In this document: piece by piece, positions 1-10,331 of the stretch
Position numbering within the stretch: the stretch's first letter is position 1
Layout: every line of letters starts with the position of its first letter
Assembly: GCA_022419385.1 (NCBI GenBank)
Contig: JAJUBI010000007.1
Span: 1,211,768 to 1,275,767, forward strand
Source: Paraconiothyrium sp. Pb-2020
Lineage: Eukaryota > Ascomycota > Dothideomycetes > Pleosporales > Didymosphaeriaceae
Length of the DNA stretch: 64,000 bases
Direction: 5' to 3'
The notes under the pieces: generated by a model
Database searches by the model: none
What the model was told of the DNA's origin: nothing
The model's input: the letters and a program-made list of their open reading frames with translations, nothing else
Made by a program: the position numbers and the translations under genes

Positions 1-1696
1 CGCGGAAGAGAAGATCCTGGGCACTTTCATCATCGAGCACCGTTGGTTCAGCTTGCATGAGCTGACGCAATCGCTCTACGTCGACCAGGACTTGGACCAA
101 GGAGTGGTAAAAGTGCGCTAGCTTGAAGAGTGGGTTGGTGAACAGGTTCCAATAGAACAGGAGTGCAACGAAATTTCCGACGGCATCTTCGATGTGCGTG
201 GTGAGGTGCGCGGTGCGAAGAAGAATACCGAGGTATCCCAGAGTTACCACCAAGGTCTGACAGATTCGCATGGCCATGGATATATCATAGTTGTAAGCCT
301 GTTCGGCCAGTTCCTGAATACTTAGAGTCTTGAGGCGGTTGTGCTGGTAGTCTTGCCTGTTGAGATAGAAGGTCGACATCCAGTTCGCAATGGACTCGTG
401 GAGAACGTCCCATTCAACACGTGACGTCTCTCGGTACTTTCGACGGGCAGCAGCGCACAGAATCGTGCCTTTATATGTCACTATTGCGTAGAAGACGTAT
501 GTACATGAGAGTATCAATGCCACATACACGTCGAACAGATATGTGACATAAGCGAACGCGGCCACAATGTCTAAGACAAGTGGAAGGGTGCTCTCGACGA
601 AGTCGTCTACGAATTGGTTGATGACCTGGCCTTGTCCGATGGCCGCTATCATCTCTCCAGTCTGCTTGTTCTCGTGAAAAGCGTATGATAAACCGGCGAC
701 GTGTGAAGCAAGCGACAGCAGCAAGTCTAGATAGCTACTGTAGAAGAGTCTAACGCTCAGCCACTTTCTTGCAGGTTCCAACACGACGTCGTAGGGGACT
801 TTGACTGCAAAGATGTAGATCAAGATTTGTCGTGGGAGCGTGCTGTCATCGTGATTGTTGCTGATTGCCTGGACGATGTTGCCGAGAATTCGAGGGCCGA
901 ACAGCTGAGAGACTCTGCCGCCAATCATGAGTACCAACATGACTAGAGCGTAGCATTGACGTCGTCGATCTCTGAAAGGGATGATATACGGCAAGAGGAA
1001 CTTGACTTCGTGGAGGTAAGTCCACCAGCCACCGACCTTTTCGATATGTTCCTCTTGCTCCGAAGGTTGGAAGTTGCCTTCCGCTCCGAACTCATCACAC
1101 TTGACGTCTTGGAGACCAAGAAACGAACTAGCCGAAAGGCTCGCATGCGGTGAATTCAATAAAGGCTCTCGTTCCGCGTCTCTTGGAGGTGAGATTGCGG
1201 CTGATGCGGTGATGGATATACAGAGAAGCACGAGCGACGCAATGCGTAGGAGGCGAATTGACAGTTCCACAAAATCAAAAGGACAATGTCGAGCTGACTG
1301 AAAGGACGGGAGAGTAATAGCGGTGTCCAGAAACATTGCGAGGATCCACGTGATCAGGTTGGGGAGCCAGTATAGGCGTCTTGCGTCGGAGTGAATGAGC
1401 AAGATGACCAGCCACAACAAGAAGCTGAGCGTCGTATACACCACGGCATCTGGTTCGGCGGCCCAGTCAGCTTCAAACACCGGGTGCAAAGTTTGCAGCA
1501 TACCCTCGAGCAAGTACAACGAGCATATTGCGACGGAGACGTGCTTTGAGATGGCTCGTTGAGACGGGCTGAGAGTGGCTCGTTTTGACGGCGGGACGAA
1601 GCAAGCAGCAGCAACAGCGAGTACACTAGCGCAGGTGACAATGATAAAAGGGGACGCGTAACGGAGAGGGCGGAGATAGGCGCTTGCGGAAGGCAT
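1..1696 (-). CDS. Half-size ABC transporter, HMT1/ABCB6-like (N-terminal part, cut by window edge)
   Basis: The minus strand is open without a stop from an ATG at 1696 to the window edge, giving the first 565 residues of a larger protein. The start MPSASAYLRP is followed by several hydrophobic helices (an extra N-terminal membrane domain) and then a type-I ABC exporter domain. The visible end reads LVDVERLRQLMQAEPTVLDD, which matches the segment just before the nucleotide-binding domain in vacuolar heavy-metal-tolerance (HMT1) and ABCB6 half transporters. Those proteins move thiol-metal conjugates or porphyrins across vacuolar or mitochondrial membranes; substrate and location here are inferred from family only. 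No intron is needed in the visible part. The Walker motifs would lie beyond position 1, so the ATPase half is not seen. Confidence 0.85.
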   Translation of the reverse strand, partial: MPSASAYLRPLRYASPFIIVTCASVLAVAAACFVPPSKRATLSPSQRAISKHVSVAICSLYLLEGMLQTLHPVFEADWAAEPDAVVYTTLSFLLWLVILLIHSDARRLYWLPNLITWILAMFLDTAITLPSFQSARHCPFDFVELSIRLLRIASLVLLCISITASAAISPPRDAEREPLLNSPHASLSASSFLGLQDVKCDEFGAEGNFQPSEQEEHIEKVGGWWTYLHEVKFLLPYIIPFRDRRRQCYALVMLVLMIGGRVSQLFGPRILGNIVQAISNNHDDSTLPRQILIYIFAVKVPYDVVLEPARKWLSVRLFYSSYLDLLLSLASHVAGLSYAFHENKQTGEMIAAIGQGQVINQFVDDFVESTLPLVLDIVAAFAYVTYLFDVYVALILSCTYVFYAIVTYKGTILCAAARRKYRETSRVEWDVLHESIANWMSTFYLNRQDYQHNRLKTLSIQELAEQAYNYDISMAMRICQTLVVTLGYLGILLRTAHLTTHIEDAVGNFVALLFYWNLFTNPLFKLAHFYHSLVQVLVDVERLRQLMQAEPTVLDDESAQDLLFR

Positions 1697-3110
1697 GGTC
1701 GTTTGCTCGTGCTATGGATTGTCCTGGGTGGCAGTCGTAGAGAGCCGAGAGAAAATGAAGGAACTGATGAGGGTGGCTGTGGTGATCATCGCTGGCGGTT
1801 GCTCAGGATCTAGAGAGTGCCTCTGGATGAATGAAACACGTGCAAGAACGAGGACGCGTGTGGCTCCTGTGGGTGGAGGGAAGGCGTTGGTCTGTCCCGG
1901 GGTGCTCTTTCTATCGGGTTCGACGAGGAAGTCGCACTCGAAACGTCGACAGTCCCGAAAGGATGCTGAGAGCTGGAGGCCGATTCGGGCAAGTACTGTA
2001 TGGTACGCCTTGAGCAGGAGGATGGTCGTGTCAGGGCACGGCAGGACTGGACAATGGCTTCCGGCAAGGCGAGGTCAGGCCGGTGCGAAGTCTCCAGGCT
2101 CGCTAGCGACTCGGCCCGCCACCCGAGCCAATCTGGGGCCGTACTGCTGAGATGCGATCGATGCGTGCCCAGGTCTTTTGACGGTCCCTCTCCAATGATG
2201 GCGAGCCTTATACACATTGCTGCCGGGATTGGACGCAGGGCGCCAATGGTGCGATGGGCGGTCGATAATGCGGGTGAGCGTGGGCTGATCGGTCTGCGGC
2301 ATGCTGGCTGGACGTTGGCATGGCGGTGATGAATCAGTCATGAGGCGGAAGCTTGTGTTACACCCGCATTGCGCTCACCTCCGAAAGCGCCTCGTATCCC
2401 GTCAGCGCTGCAGCCCCGGCTTCTTGGACAGCAGGAGTCGCAGCAGGGCGTATAAGAGCCGGCCCACGCTCGCTGCATGCGACAGATATCGACACTGCAC
2501 CGCAATCCTGCTTCGGACCGACCCTTGGGTACCGAGGCAGGGGTTTCACATATGCATGGTGGGAGCAGTGGTGCAGGCTAGCGTGGGATATGTGTGCGAC
2601 CTGCCGTTGGCTTGCACTATCCGGGCCAACAAGTCCCCGTCGTACAAACGTCCCTTTGCATGAGCTTTCCCGAGCATGTCCTGGCTGACTGACCGCAATT
2701 TGAGCCCGCATGAACCAGCGCTGAATCGAAAGACCTGGGACGAAGGACAGCGTCGGGCACACAGCAATTGATCGATTGGCCAGCGTACAGCGAATCACCG
2801 GTTGCATCATCAATCTCACCTGGCCATTGTCCAATCAAAAGTCGAGTTGAGCCCGTGCATATCGGCTCTTAGTCTTCAAATTAGCGGTCAGCAGTAGTGG
2901 ACGTCAGCTCTAGATGAATTGATCTGGATCAGATGGCAGACAAGTCAAGGGAGCTGCTGAAAGATGAAACACGCCATTGAAATATGTAAAGACTTAGCGC
3001 GAGCTATGTATACGCAAAACTCACATCATACCGACCCCTTTATAAAGAAAACGCAAGTATATTATCTAACCACGAGGGCACACTCAACGACAAGGACCTT
3101 ACCTTTACGC
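1697..3110. other. Intergenic, 5' flank of the ABC transporter
   Basis: The stretch contains several short overlapping ORFs on both strands (up to 158 codons), none with family-like sequence, a good start or splice continuity. I see no RNA gene or repeat. It presumably holds the promoter of the minus-strand ABC transporter and the 3' region of the unknown gene ending at 3111. Confidence 0.5.
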
Positions 3111-3863
3111 CTACCATGGGCACAAGTCCTTCCACAGTGCAGCCTTAGCCTCACGCTCCTGGTACGTTCCAGCTTGTGCCTTCATCGAGGAGCACGACAC
3201 TGCGGTCGGAAGGGTTTCAGGGAAGAGTGACCCATCCGACACCGTCAAAGGAGTCAAAGCATACGCCTCAGGATAATCCCCAAGCGCACTGCCAGGCCTG
3301 CTAACTCGCTCGAGCATATCGAAACCATAGCTGGTATCGACTGCCAGCCCAAGAACACGAGCCCGAGTCTTCGCCTTGCCCACGCTGCGAGGCGGGCAGC
3401 ACATACAGTAGACGTCAATGTCAAACTCACTATAGATAACGTCCATGTCCTTACCAAGCTTCCAAGCCCAAAATCGGGCCTGGGTCGGCTCGATCCCCTC
3501 GCAGGACACACCATCCAGCCACGTGCCCACCTTATTATCTGCCTGCTCAGCAAGCAGAGAAGGGTGAATCGCCCCAATATGCACAGCCTGCTTCTTTCCT
3601 GCGTTGACACTAGCATCGACAATACCCTTCGCCCAACGCACCCTCAGCGCCAGCTCTTCCAGATCCGCCTCATCATCCGTCTGCGCCTGGTGGACAAGTC
3701 GCTGTGTAGACTGCACAGCCCGCCAGGCGCGGAGGACGATGGGGCTCTTTTGCTTGGGGTGAATGGTGAGGATGCTCACGAGCGCGGTAAGATTGGCCGC
3801 CATGAGAGAGGTGAGGTTAGCCGTCATCTGAGCAGTGAGATCTGCTTCGGTGAACATCTCCAT
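3111..3863 (-). CDS. Unknown protein, 250 aa
   Basis: A single uninterrupted ORF starts at ATG 3863 and ends with TAG at 3111-3113. I do not recognise the family. The N-terminus (MEMFTEADLTAQMTANLTSL) has a near-repeated M-x-A-N-L-T unit, followed by a charged helical region rich in Q, E and R, then a mixed segment with a CMCCPPR cysteine cluster near residue 160. There is no signal peptide or obvious membrane helix. The length, steady composition and lack of a comparable competing ORF favour a real gene. It lies tail-to-head upstream of galactokinase in the same orientation, with about 280 bp between its start and the GAL1 stop. Confidence 0.6.
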   Translation of the reverse strand: MEMFTEADLTAQMTANLTSLMAANLTALVSILTIHPKQKSPIVLRAWRAVQSTQRLVHQAQTDDEADLEELALRVRWAKGIVDASVNAGKKQAVHIGAIHPSLLAEQADNKVGTWLDGVSCEGIEPTQARFWAWKLGKDMDVIYSEFDIDVYCMCCPPRSVGKAKTRARVLGLAVDTSYGFDMLERVSRPGSALGDYPEAYALTPLTVSDGSLFPETLPTAVSCSSMKAQAGTYQEREAKAALWKDLCPW

Positions 3864-4145
3864 GTGCTTTGATGGATGCTGCTGCGGTATTGGATGAGTT
3901 ATGGGATGGAGATTACCTTGAGGGCGGTTGTGTTGCCAACTTCTGGCGTGCTTGAGGGGTCTAGCTCAGGGTTTATATCCATTGCGATTTACAATGCATG
4001 CCAGGAAATGTCAACGATAGAAGCATTGTGCCGTTCATGAATATGCTTTTCAACATTGTGAACAACGGCCTTAACAAAAAGTGGTATCTATGTGCCACCC
4101 TTCTATTCCTCCTCTTTGTCTTATCACTTTTTAATTGTCTCCCGA

Positions 4146-5802
4146 TCAAACAATGCTATCTCCGACAATCTTCAACACCATACTACCGCTGCCCGGCTTA
4201 CTAACAACAACGGCCTCTTCTAGCTTCTCGTTTGTGATATCAGGGAACTTCTTCCTGTAGTAGTGCTCCTCCCACGCTTTCTTGACAGCCTCGACCTTGT
4301 CTTTGGGGACCAAATGCACGCTACATCCTCCCCAACCAGCACCGGTCAACCTGCTGCCAGCAGCGCCAGCACTGCGCGCAAGGTCGCACAGTTCATCCAG
4401 CTCGGGACAACTACAATCGTAGATGTCGCGGCATGAAGTTTGTGTCTCATTCATAAGGTCACCCAATCCTTTGATGAACTCTTTTCCGTCCGAAGGTGGC
4501 GCTGACAGTAGCTGTCTGAACTTGATGACGCGGAGTGCTTCGGTAAACACGTGGAGCGCACGCTGTCGCAGCTTGAATTTATCCGCGCGGACAGGGAACT
4601 TCGACATGTAGCGCTGGTTGAGCTCGTCTTCGGATACATCGAGCAGTGCGCAAATATCACTTCGCGAGTAGCCCTCTTCTTGCGGCAGGTAGTCGCCTGC
4701 CAGTTGGACGAGCTTGTTAAGCTGGTCTTCGAAGTCAGCGACGGAGGTCTTGGTGTTGTCTGATACGCCTTGCTTCTCTTCAAAATACGTATCGTGGAAG
4801 CCGCGCAGGCTGACGCCAAGCGGAGACGAGTCTCGAGGTAGTTCTTGCTTGAGCCCGAACACTTTCGCGAGGAAGACTGCGGCGAGGGTGCATTCCACTA
4901 CGCGCAGGTTGTAGCATACGGGTGCAGTGACGTGCTTATCAGCAGCTACGAAGCTCTGTGCGGTGACAAATGTAAGTTCGGGGTCGGTGTGTGGGAATTC
5001 GAGGGTCGTGTAATTGAGGGACGGCTTGAAAGAGACATATAGCGCGGAGCCACGGAGCGAGAAGACAGATGCTGCTTGGTCCATACTATTCTTCTGTTAG
5101 CATGTTCTAGATAATGAATGTTAAATTGCGTACCCTCCGGAGTTGACACCGACTTCTCTCTCCGAGACAATAGCCAGTTCACAAAGCTCCTTCTTATCCA
5201 CCTTTGTTTCTCCATTCGCTGTCAGCACAGCCAGCGCGGTTGTGCACGTGAACGATGCTGAGCTTGACAGTCCACCACCGCTAGGCACTGTACCATCGCA
5301 CATGACGTCCATTCCGACGGAGACAAATTGCTTCCCTCGTTTCTTGCTAAGCATTTCTGTGACACCTTTGAGACCAGATCTGAAGTAGTTCGTCCACTCA
5401 TGCTCAGAAGCATCTATGTCAATGGTGCCCTCGGTCGGTATCTCGAACTCGCGGGAGGGGAACTTTTCGGATTGAACGTTGGCAATGCGTACTCGCGGTT
5501 TGTCTCCAGAAGGCCGAACAGCCACGGCCATGACAAAGTCAGCGGTGATAGCCATCGGTAATACTTCGTATAGAGAGTAGTCGATGTGCTACATATAATT
5601 AGTCGAGTGATCGCTGATAGACGTGCATCGTACACACTTCGCCGATGATATTGACCCGTCCCGGGCTTCGTGCTACAAATCCTGCGGATTTCCCATATGT
5701 TTCTTTGAACTTGGCCAGTATCCGTTCCCATCTTTTCGCCTGTACTGGAACTGCATCCTCGGGGTAGATGTCGCGCAATGACGTCGCCGTAGGGACCTCC
5801 AT
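4146..5802 (-). CDS. GAL1: Galactokinase
   Basis: Phosphorylates galactose to galactose-1-phosphate in the Leloir pathway, in the cytosol. Exons are 5638-5802, 5134-5588 and 4146-5085; the introns (49 and 48 bp) have GT-AG ends and the joined frame gives 519 aa, the normal length for fungal galactokinase. All three family motifs are visible: the galactose signature GRVNIIGEHIDYS, built across the first intron; the GHMP ATP-binding loop PSGGGLSSSASF in exon 2; and the C-terminal RLTGAGWGGCSVHLVP in exon 3. The second intron splits the conserved NSGGMDQAASV region. I chose the ATG at 5802 (MEVPTATSL) because family similarity begins just after it; an in-frame upstream ATG at 5904 would add 34 unrelated residues. 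Domain order is GHMP N-terminal then GHMP C-terminal. Confidence 0.96.
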
Positions 5803-6807
5803 GATGGCGTCTCGAAGCGTACAAGATTTACAAGTACCTAGGTAGTCCTTTTGCACGTGTCGTTGTCGTCCCCGGGCCAATTGAGTCTGTGCGTGTAAGA
5901 TCAAGATAGATTGCGAGGAAGGTATGTGTATGCCCCTGCAGTCGCACTCACTCCAGAAACAAGAGTAGGAAGCAGTGGGTATCTTCAGTCAAACAGTCCA
6001 AAAGAAGGAACAAAAAGGACGAAGAAGCAGGGCAGCTCAAGGGAATTAATATAGGTGGATAAACTATGCGAAGCGCGTGTCGTCGCGCGGCTCGGTGGTG
6101 TGTAAAATAGCGGGGGGAGCTCAGGTGGGGTTGGAAGCTTTCCCGTTGAGGAATTGGATCCGGCACATCGGGCGGAAGGTGCAGGCGGGCGGGCTGAGTA
6201 CAACCAACGAACAACCGGCTTGACCGTGAATGTTTGTTCGGCGTCGCAATCGCAGACCTTCCCTACCTACTCAGCATGGAACCTCCACCAAGTTTATGCG
6301 AATGTTGCCAGGAGTCTTGTTTTCACTAGCCACCGCTTACTGAAGAACGCCATTCGGTCTATCCTGGACAACGTGAAGATTTCATGATGCTCACGGGTTG
6401 TTCACTATGCTAATTTCTCGCTATGAGCATGCGAAAGATTGCGCACGTACTACGTTCAGTCAGTTGGTGATACTGTTAAGCCTGAGATTGCTTCCATCCT
6501 TCTCTCATCGTAGGCGTCTCGATCGAATAATCGACTCTGGAAAGAGCACCATTTTACCAGCGTACCCAACCCACAGACCTTGATTGAGATTCATTCATAT
6601 ACATGTCTTCTTGTTCGCTGGAAGGATCTGGACTGTGTTATCTGTGCGCGAGTGGCTGATGCTCACATAGCAGAGTCGCGTGGTTGATGGAGGATAGTGC
6701 GAGACGTGAGCAAGAGGTGATGCTTGTATGAGGGTGGAAGCCCAAATCTCTGCTTTGGGCATCATCATCCGTGTACTCTTTAGCTCTTTCTCTGATCGTA
6801 CCCTCCT
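5803..6807. other. Intergenic between GAL1 and DUO1
   Basis: About 1 kb between the GAL1 start and the DUO1 stop, both on the minus strand. It should carry the GAL1 promoter. Only short unconvincing ORFs are present. CT/GA-rich tracts occur around 6000-6100, possibly promoter or 5' UTR; I see no RNA gene or repeat. Confidence 0.5.
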
Positions 6808-7583
6808 TCAACCCAAGCCTCTGCCCCTTCCTCGCAGGCCCCGCCCAATGCCACTTCCGGCTCGATTGCTTGTCGAACTGCTGGGGTTCAGCCCGCCTCT
6901 GCCGGTCTGTCCGCCAACGCCAACGTGGCCTGTACTTGTTGTAGATGCACCGCGTGACCTCACAACTCCACGTCCTCTTCCGCGCACGCCAGGTTTCACT
7001 GTTGCTTCTGCTTTTCTACGATCATCCTCCGATTTTCGCGCAGCTGCTTCCCTTCGCGCCTGATCTTCGGCTGCTCTGCGCTCTGCTGCCTGCTGCTTCT
7101 GCAATGCTTCCTCTTGCACATCAACGAGATCCTGGGTCGCGCCTTGCCATTGTGGGTTCAGAATGAGGCGCTGGTTGTGCTCGGTCTGGGAGAGGATGCG
7201 TGTCCATGTCTGCAAGAGGGTTGTCGCGTTGTTCACGGTTTTTGAAACCGTCTGCGCTTAATCAACGTCCACGTCTAAATCAGTGTCTGAGCTATACATA
7301 CATCCATGTTGTTCTTGGCCTTCTGTAAACTCTCCACTACCCCCTCAATAACTTTATTGACATTGCGTACGCTTTCGAGCTCCTTGCGCAGGGCCGCCTC
7401 GCGGTCCTCCTTTGTTGTGTAGTGCGACTCCTTTGTACGCGCCTTACTGGCGGCAGGACCTTCGTCAACGTCAATTGCATCGTCTGGCGCATTGATCTGG
7501 TTCTTGCGCGCCGCGGGAGTGTCGAATAGCGCGTCCGAGTCCGAGTCGGAGAAGCTGGGCCGCTGTGCTTTGGGACCGCTCAT
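6808..7583 (-). CDS. DUO1: DASH complex subunit Duo1
   Basis: Duo1 is part of the fungal DASH/Dam1 ring that couples kinetochores to spindle microtubules. Exons are 7302-7583 and 6808-7251, joined across a 50-bp GTATGT...CAG intron in phase 0, for 241 aa. The Duo1 core is clear: NVNKVIEGVVESLQKAKNNM in exon 1 and TVSKTVNNATTLLQTWTRIL followed by SQTEHNQRLILNPQWQG in exon 2, a coiled-coil-forming region. The C-terminal third is a low-complexity R/G-rich tail (repeated RGRG). The start is taken at MSGPKAQRPSF (ATG 7583); seven upstream in-frame codons are probably leader. It is divergent from the gene starting at 8003, with 419 bp between starts. Confidence 0.93.
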
Positions 7584-8002
7584 TGTGCGGGTAATCTGCG
7601 TCAATGGCAGGTCTTATGCCTCAATGTTCAATGTTTTGGTTGGCGTGTTTGACGTGTTTGAATGGCGGGGCTGCAGTGCTTGGCGTGTTTGTTGTCTGAT
7701 GGCCCTTGCGCCTGCCATGCCAAGTGACGAGATGGCTGGGCCCAACCTCCTCCCTTCACCGATGCACCACCGCTCTCCACTACCCGCTGCCCGCCCCGTT
7801 GCCAGCGCTGCCTCTACACTTCGCTAGACACGGTCCCTCTCTGCTATCATCATATACCCCCATTGGTCCCGCTCGCCCACTTCAGAGAACACCACATCAC
7901 CCCAGCGACCTTGACCTTGTTTTGGTGTTGGATCCAGTATTCTTGACATCCTTCCTTCCACCGCGCACCACTTCGCAAGCTCTGCAGAGGGAATTAACCA
8001 CC
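7584..8002. promoter_or_regulatory. Shared divergent promoter region (DUO1 / 8003 gene)
   Basis: The 419 bp separate two divergent start codons. The right half is rich in C/T with CCCC runs, like many fungal 5' UTRs, and ends in ACCACCATGG around the start at 8003. I cannot assign specific factor sites. Confidence 0.5.
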
Positions 8003-9367
8003 ATGGACCGTACACCCTCACCTCCGCGTAGAGTGCGCACACCGCCAGCGCCTCTGCACGGCCCCAAGTACGACAATTACGAGCCCTTCTCACCACGCCG
8101 GTCGAGTCGGGTGGCCGCCCAGCATAGCGATAACCTTCACCTTCACCACGAGCAAACAAGCTCGTCCCCTCGCAAGCGCACTATCCGCGACGTTACCCCG
8201 ACCAGCTCCAGGCCTAAATCGATCAACCGCACTGCGCACTTCACTCTTTCACCGCCCTCGTCACCTTCTTCTCCCGCCAAAGCTCGCTCTCCGCGCACAA
8301 CACGTCGCGCACAACACGGCACTGCGCCACACGACTCTGACTCTGAACCTTTTGCACCGACTCCCGCGCGCCGCCTTTTGTCCACAATGGCATCTCATGG
8401 TATGCTCCCGACGCCCGCTAAGACACCACGCAAGCGCGCCCTTCATACCGAGGATTCCCTGCGCCCCACTGCACGTGTTCTGTTTGCGAACCGCCCGTCA
8501 ACCGTCGAAGACGCCATGCCCACTCCGCGCAGGGCCCACAAAAGCGTGAGGAGTGTGCTCGACTTGGACAGCTTCGAAGAGCAGATGAGTACGTCCACCC
8601 CCAAGATTGGCGTGTACGTAGATTCGAAGGAGCGCGTTCCGGATGATCAGGATGGGGAAAACAATCCGTTTTTGACGCGTCGTGGCAAGGGCAAGGGCAA
8701 GGCGGCTCCGAAGAAGGATCGCAAGGTAAACGAGAAGACGCGACAGATCTTTGAGGCCGCTGCTCGTGACGAGGGCATTGTCTATACACAGTACGTACTT
8801 TCTGACCTTTCAAGGGAATAGACTAACTTTGTGCAGTCGCGGCAAGACAATCTTCCGTCAGTTCGACGACGTCACCCGCTCCAATGACGCAGAGCCGGGT
8901 CTATCATCTGAAGATGAGACGCGTCGTAAGGCGGATCGCAACGGTGATCGTCGTATCACGCGCTCTGCCATCAAGCCCAAACTTCTCTTCAAGGAAGAGA
9001 TTGAGCGTCTCAAGCAGGAGAACGGCGAAGAAGACGATGAGGAAGCACCTACCGATATCGAGCTTCCGATTGCCACCCCGAGCCGCAAGACGCGTCATGT
9101 CGATCCCTCATCTCCCTCTCCAAAGGTCACCGCGTCCGTGACCAAGACTGTTAAGCGACGTAAGTAGTGTCGATGAGGTATAAGTATTGTATAAGCTGAC
9201 AATGTCTAGAAATGTCCTTCGATTCGTGGAGCCGCGTCAAGTCCTCTTCCCGCGGTTCTACCTCCGCCCGCGCAGGTACAAAGCGCAGTGGTCCACCTCT
9301 TGAGCAAACCATTGAGAAGCGGGCGCGGAGTGAGCACTCTACAACCTCCTCTTTTGCTAGCGTCTAA
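8003..9367 (+). CDS. S/T-P-rich conserved fungal protein, unknown function
   Basis: Three exons, 8003-8790, 8837-9159 and 9210-9367, join cleanly (GTACGT...CAG and GTAAGT...TAG introns of 46 and 50 bp) to a 422-aa protein. ATG 8003 sits in a strong ACCACCATGG context. The N-terminal 200 residues are disordered and packed with SP/TP sites (for example MDRTPSPPRRVRTPP and LPTPAKTPRKR), as expected for a CDK target in the nucleus. A more ordered centre reads DEGIVYTHRGKTIFRQFDDV, formed across the first splice. An acidic stretch and a basic, serine-rich tail ending SSFASV follow. I do not recognise a named domain; its position opposite DUO1 would fit a cell-cycle role but does not prove it. Confidence 0.78.
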
Positions 9368-10331
9368 CGCGGCTCAGACCGCTGATGCAGAGCTACAATC
9401 CAATCACAACGCCACGACTTTTCGACTGCATGCTTCACCAGGTCCTTGCATAATCACTTTTTGGCGTTATCTCGGCTTTCATGTTTACGAAAGCATCAAC
9501 ACACTGTCTATCTGAGTGACTGTGTAATGGAACGACTAAGCGGGCGTTAGCTTGCTTGCTTATCGCTTGCTGGATACCCTTTCAATTCTTCTTTTCAATT
9601 GTTAATTATGGTTTGTGCACCGTCTTACGGTTGGAAGGCCGCACCCAGTCGATGGCCATTCTGTATTGCATTAGACTCTACCACGGGTTGTGTGGCTTTC
9701 TAATTTTTGGGCTGTACGGTACATCTCGTGCCTTTATGTAGTCGGGTTGAGCTGTGCCCTCATTTTTCTCGGATACCCTTGCAAGGTGTTTGTGGTTTGA
9801 ATCGTGGCAATCATTGTCTGTATTCACGCTGCATACGGTATTCGCTGTGCTGAGTGGAATCTGAGACGCTCATTACGTGAAACGTACGAGCGCGACATGG
9901 TGGATACTTTGGGATCGAGGTAATGTGCACTAAGCACATGTGGGATAGCTAGCGGATCATCAATGAAGGCATCAATCACGAAAACACCACTCCTGTGAAC
10001 TTTGCGATAAGCAAGACTTACATTCAACTGTAGGGCTATTGTCTAAGGACGTTGCTGAAGCTTTTGAAGACAAGGTCTACGCTCCTGAAGATCTGGTGAG
10101 GCAGGTTTTAGTCAGGACTGGAGGAAAACGTCACAAATTGCAGAACAGGAAAGGAGGGCTGGTATTTAATGCAATCTTTATTGGCCAATGCACTCACTAT
10201 TGCACTTCATGCTCGCATCCCTCCCAGGTATCGACATCCACTGGCGCATCGTTGTCCCTCAATGCCCACACATAGAATTGTATTTTGCACCTTATAGCAT
10301 GCGTCGAACGTCCGCTCTTCGCACCATGAGA
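9368..10331. other. Intergenic, convergent 3' ends
   Basis: Nearly 1 kb between the stop of the plus-strand S/T-P-rich gene and the stop of the minus-strand TTL gene. T-rich stretches near 9590 may belong to a 3' UTR. Only short, unsupported ORFs are present. Confidence 0.5.

Noticed and set aside
1695..2834. Cluster of ORFs up to 158 codons on both strands
   Set aside because: They overlap one another, lack family sequence and have no consistent start or splice pattern; read as promoter DNA of high G+C.
5803..5904. Upstream in-frame extension of GAL1 from ATG 5904
   Set aside because: The added residues show no family similarity and the conserved protein begins right after the ATG at 5802.
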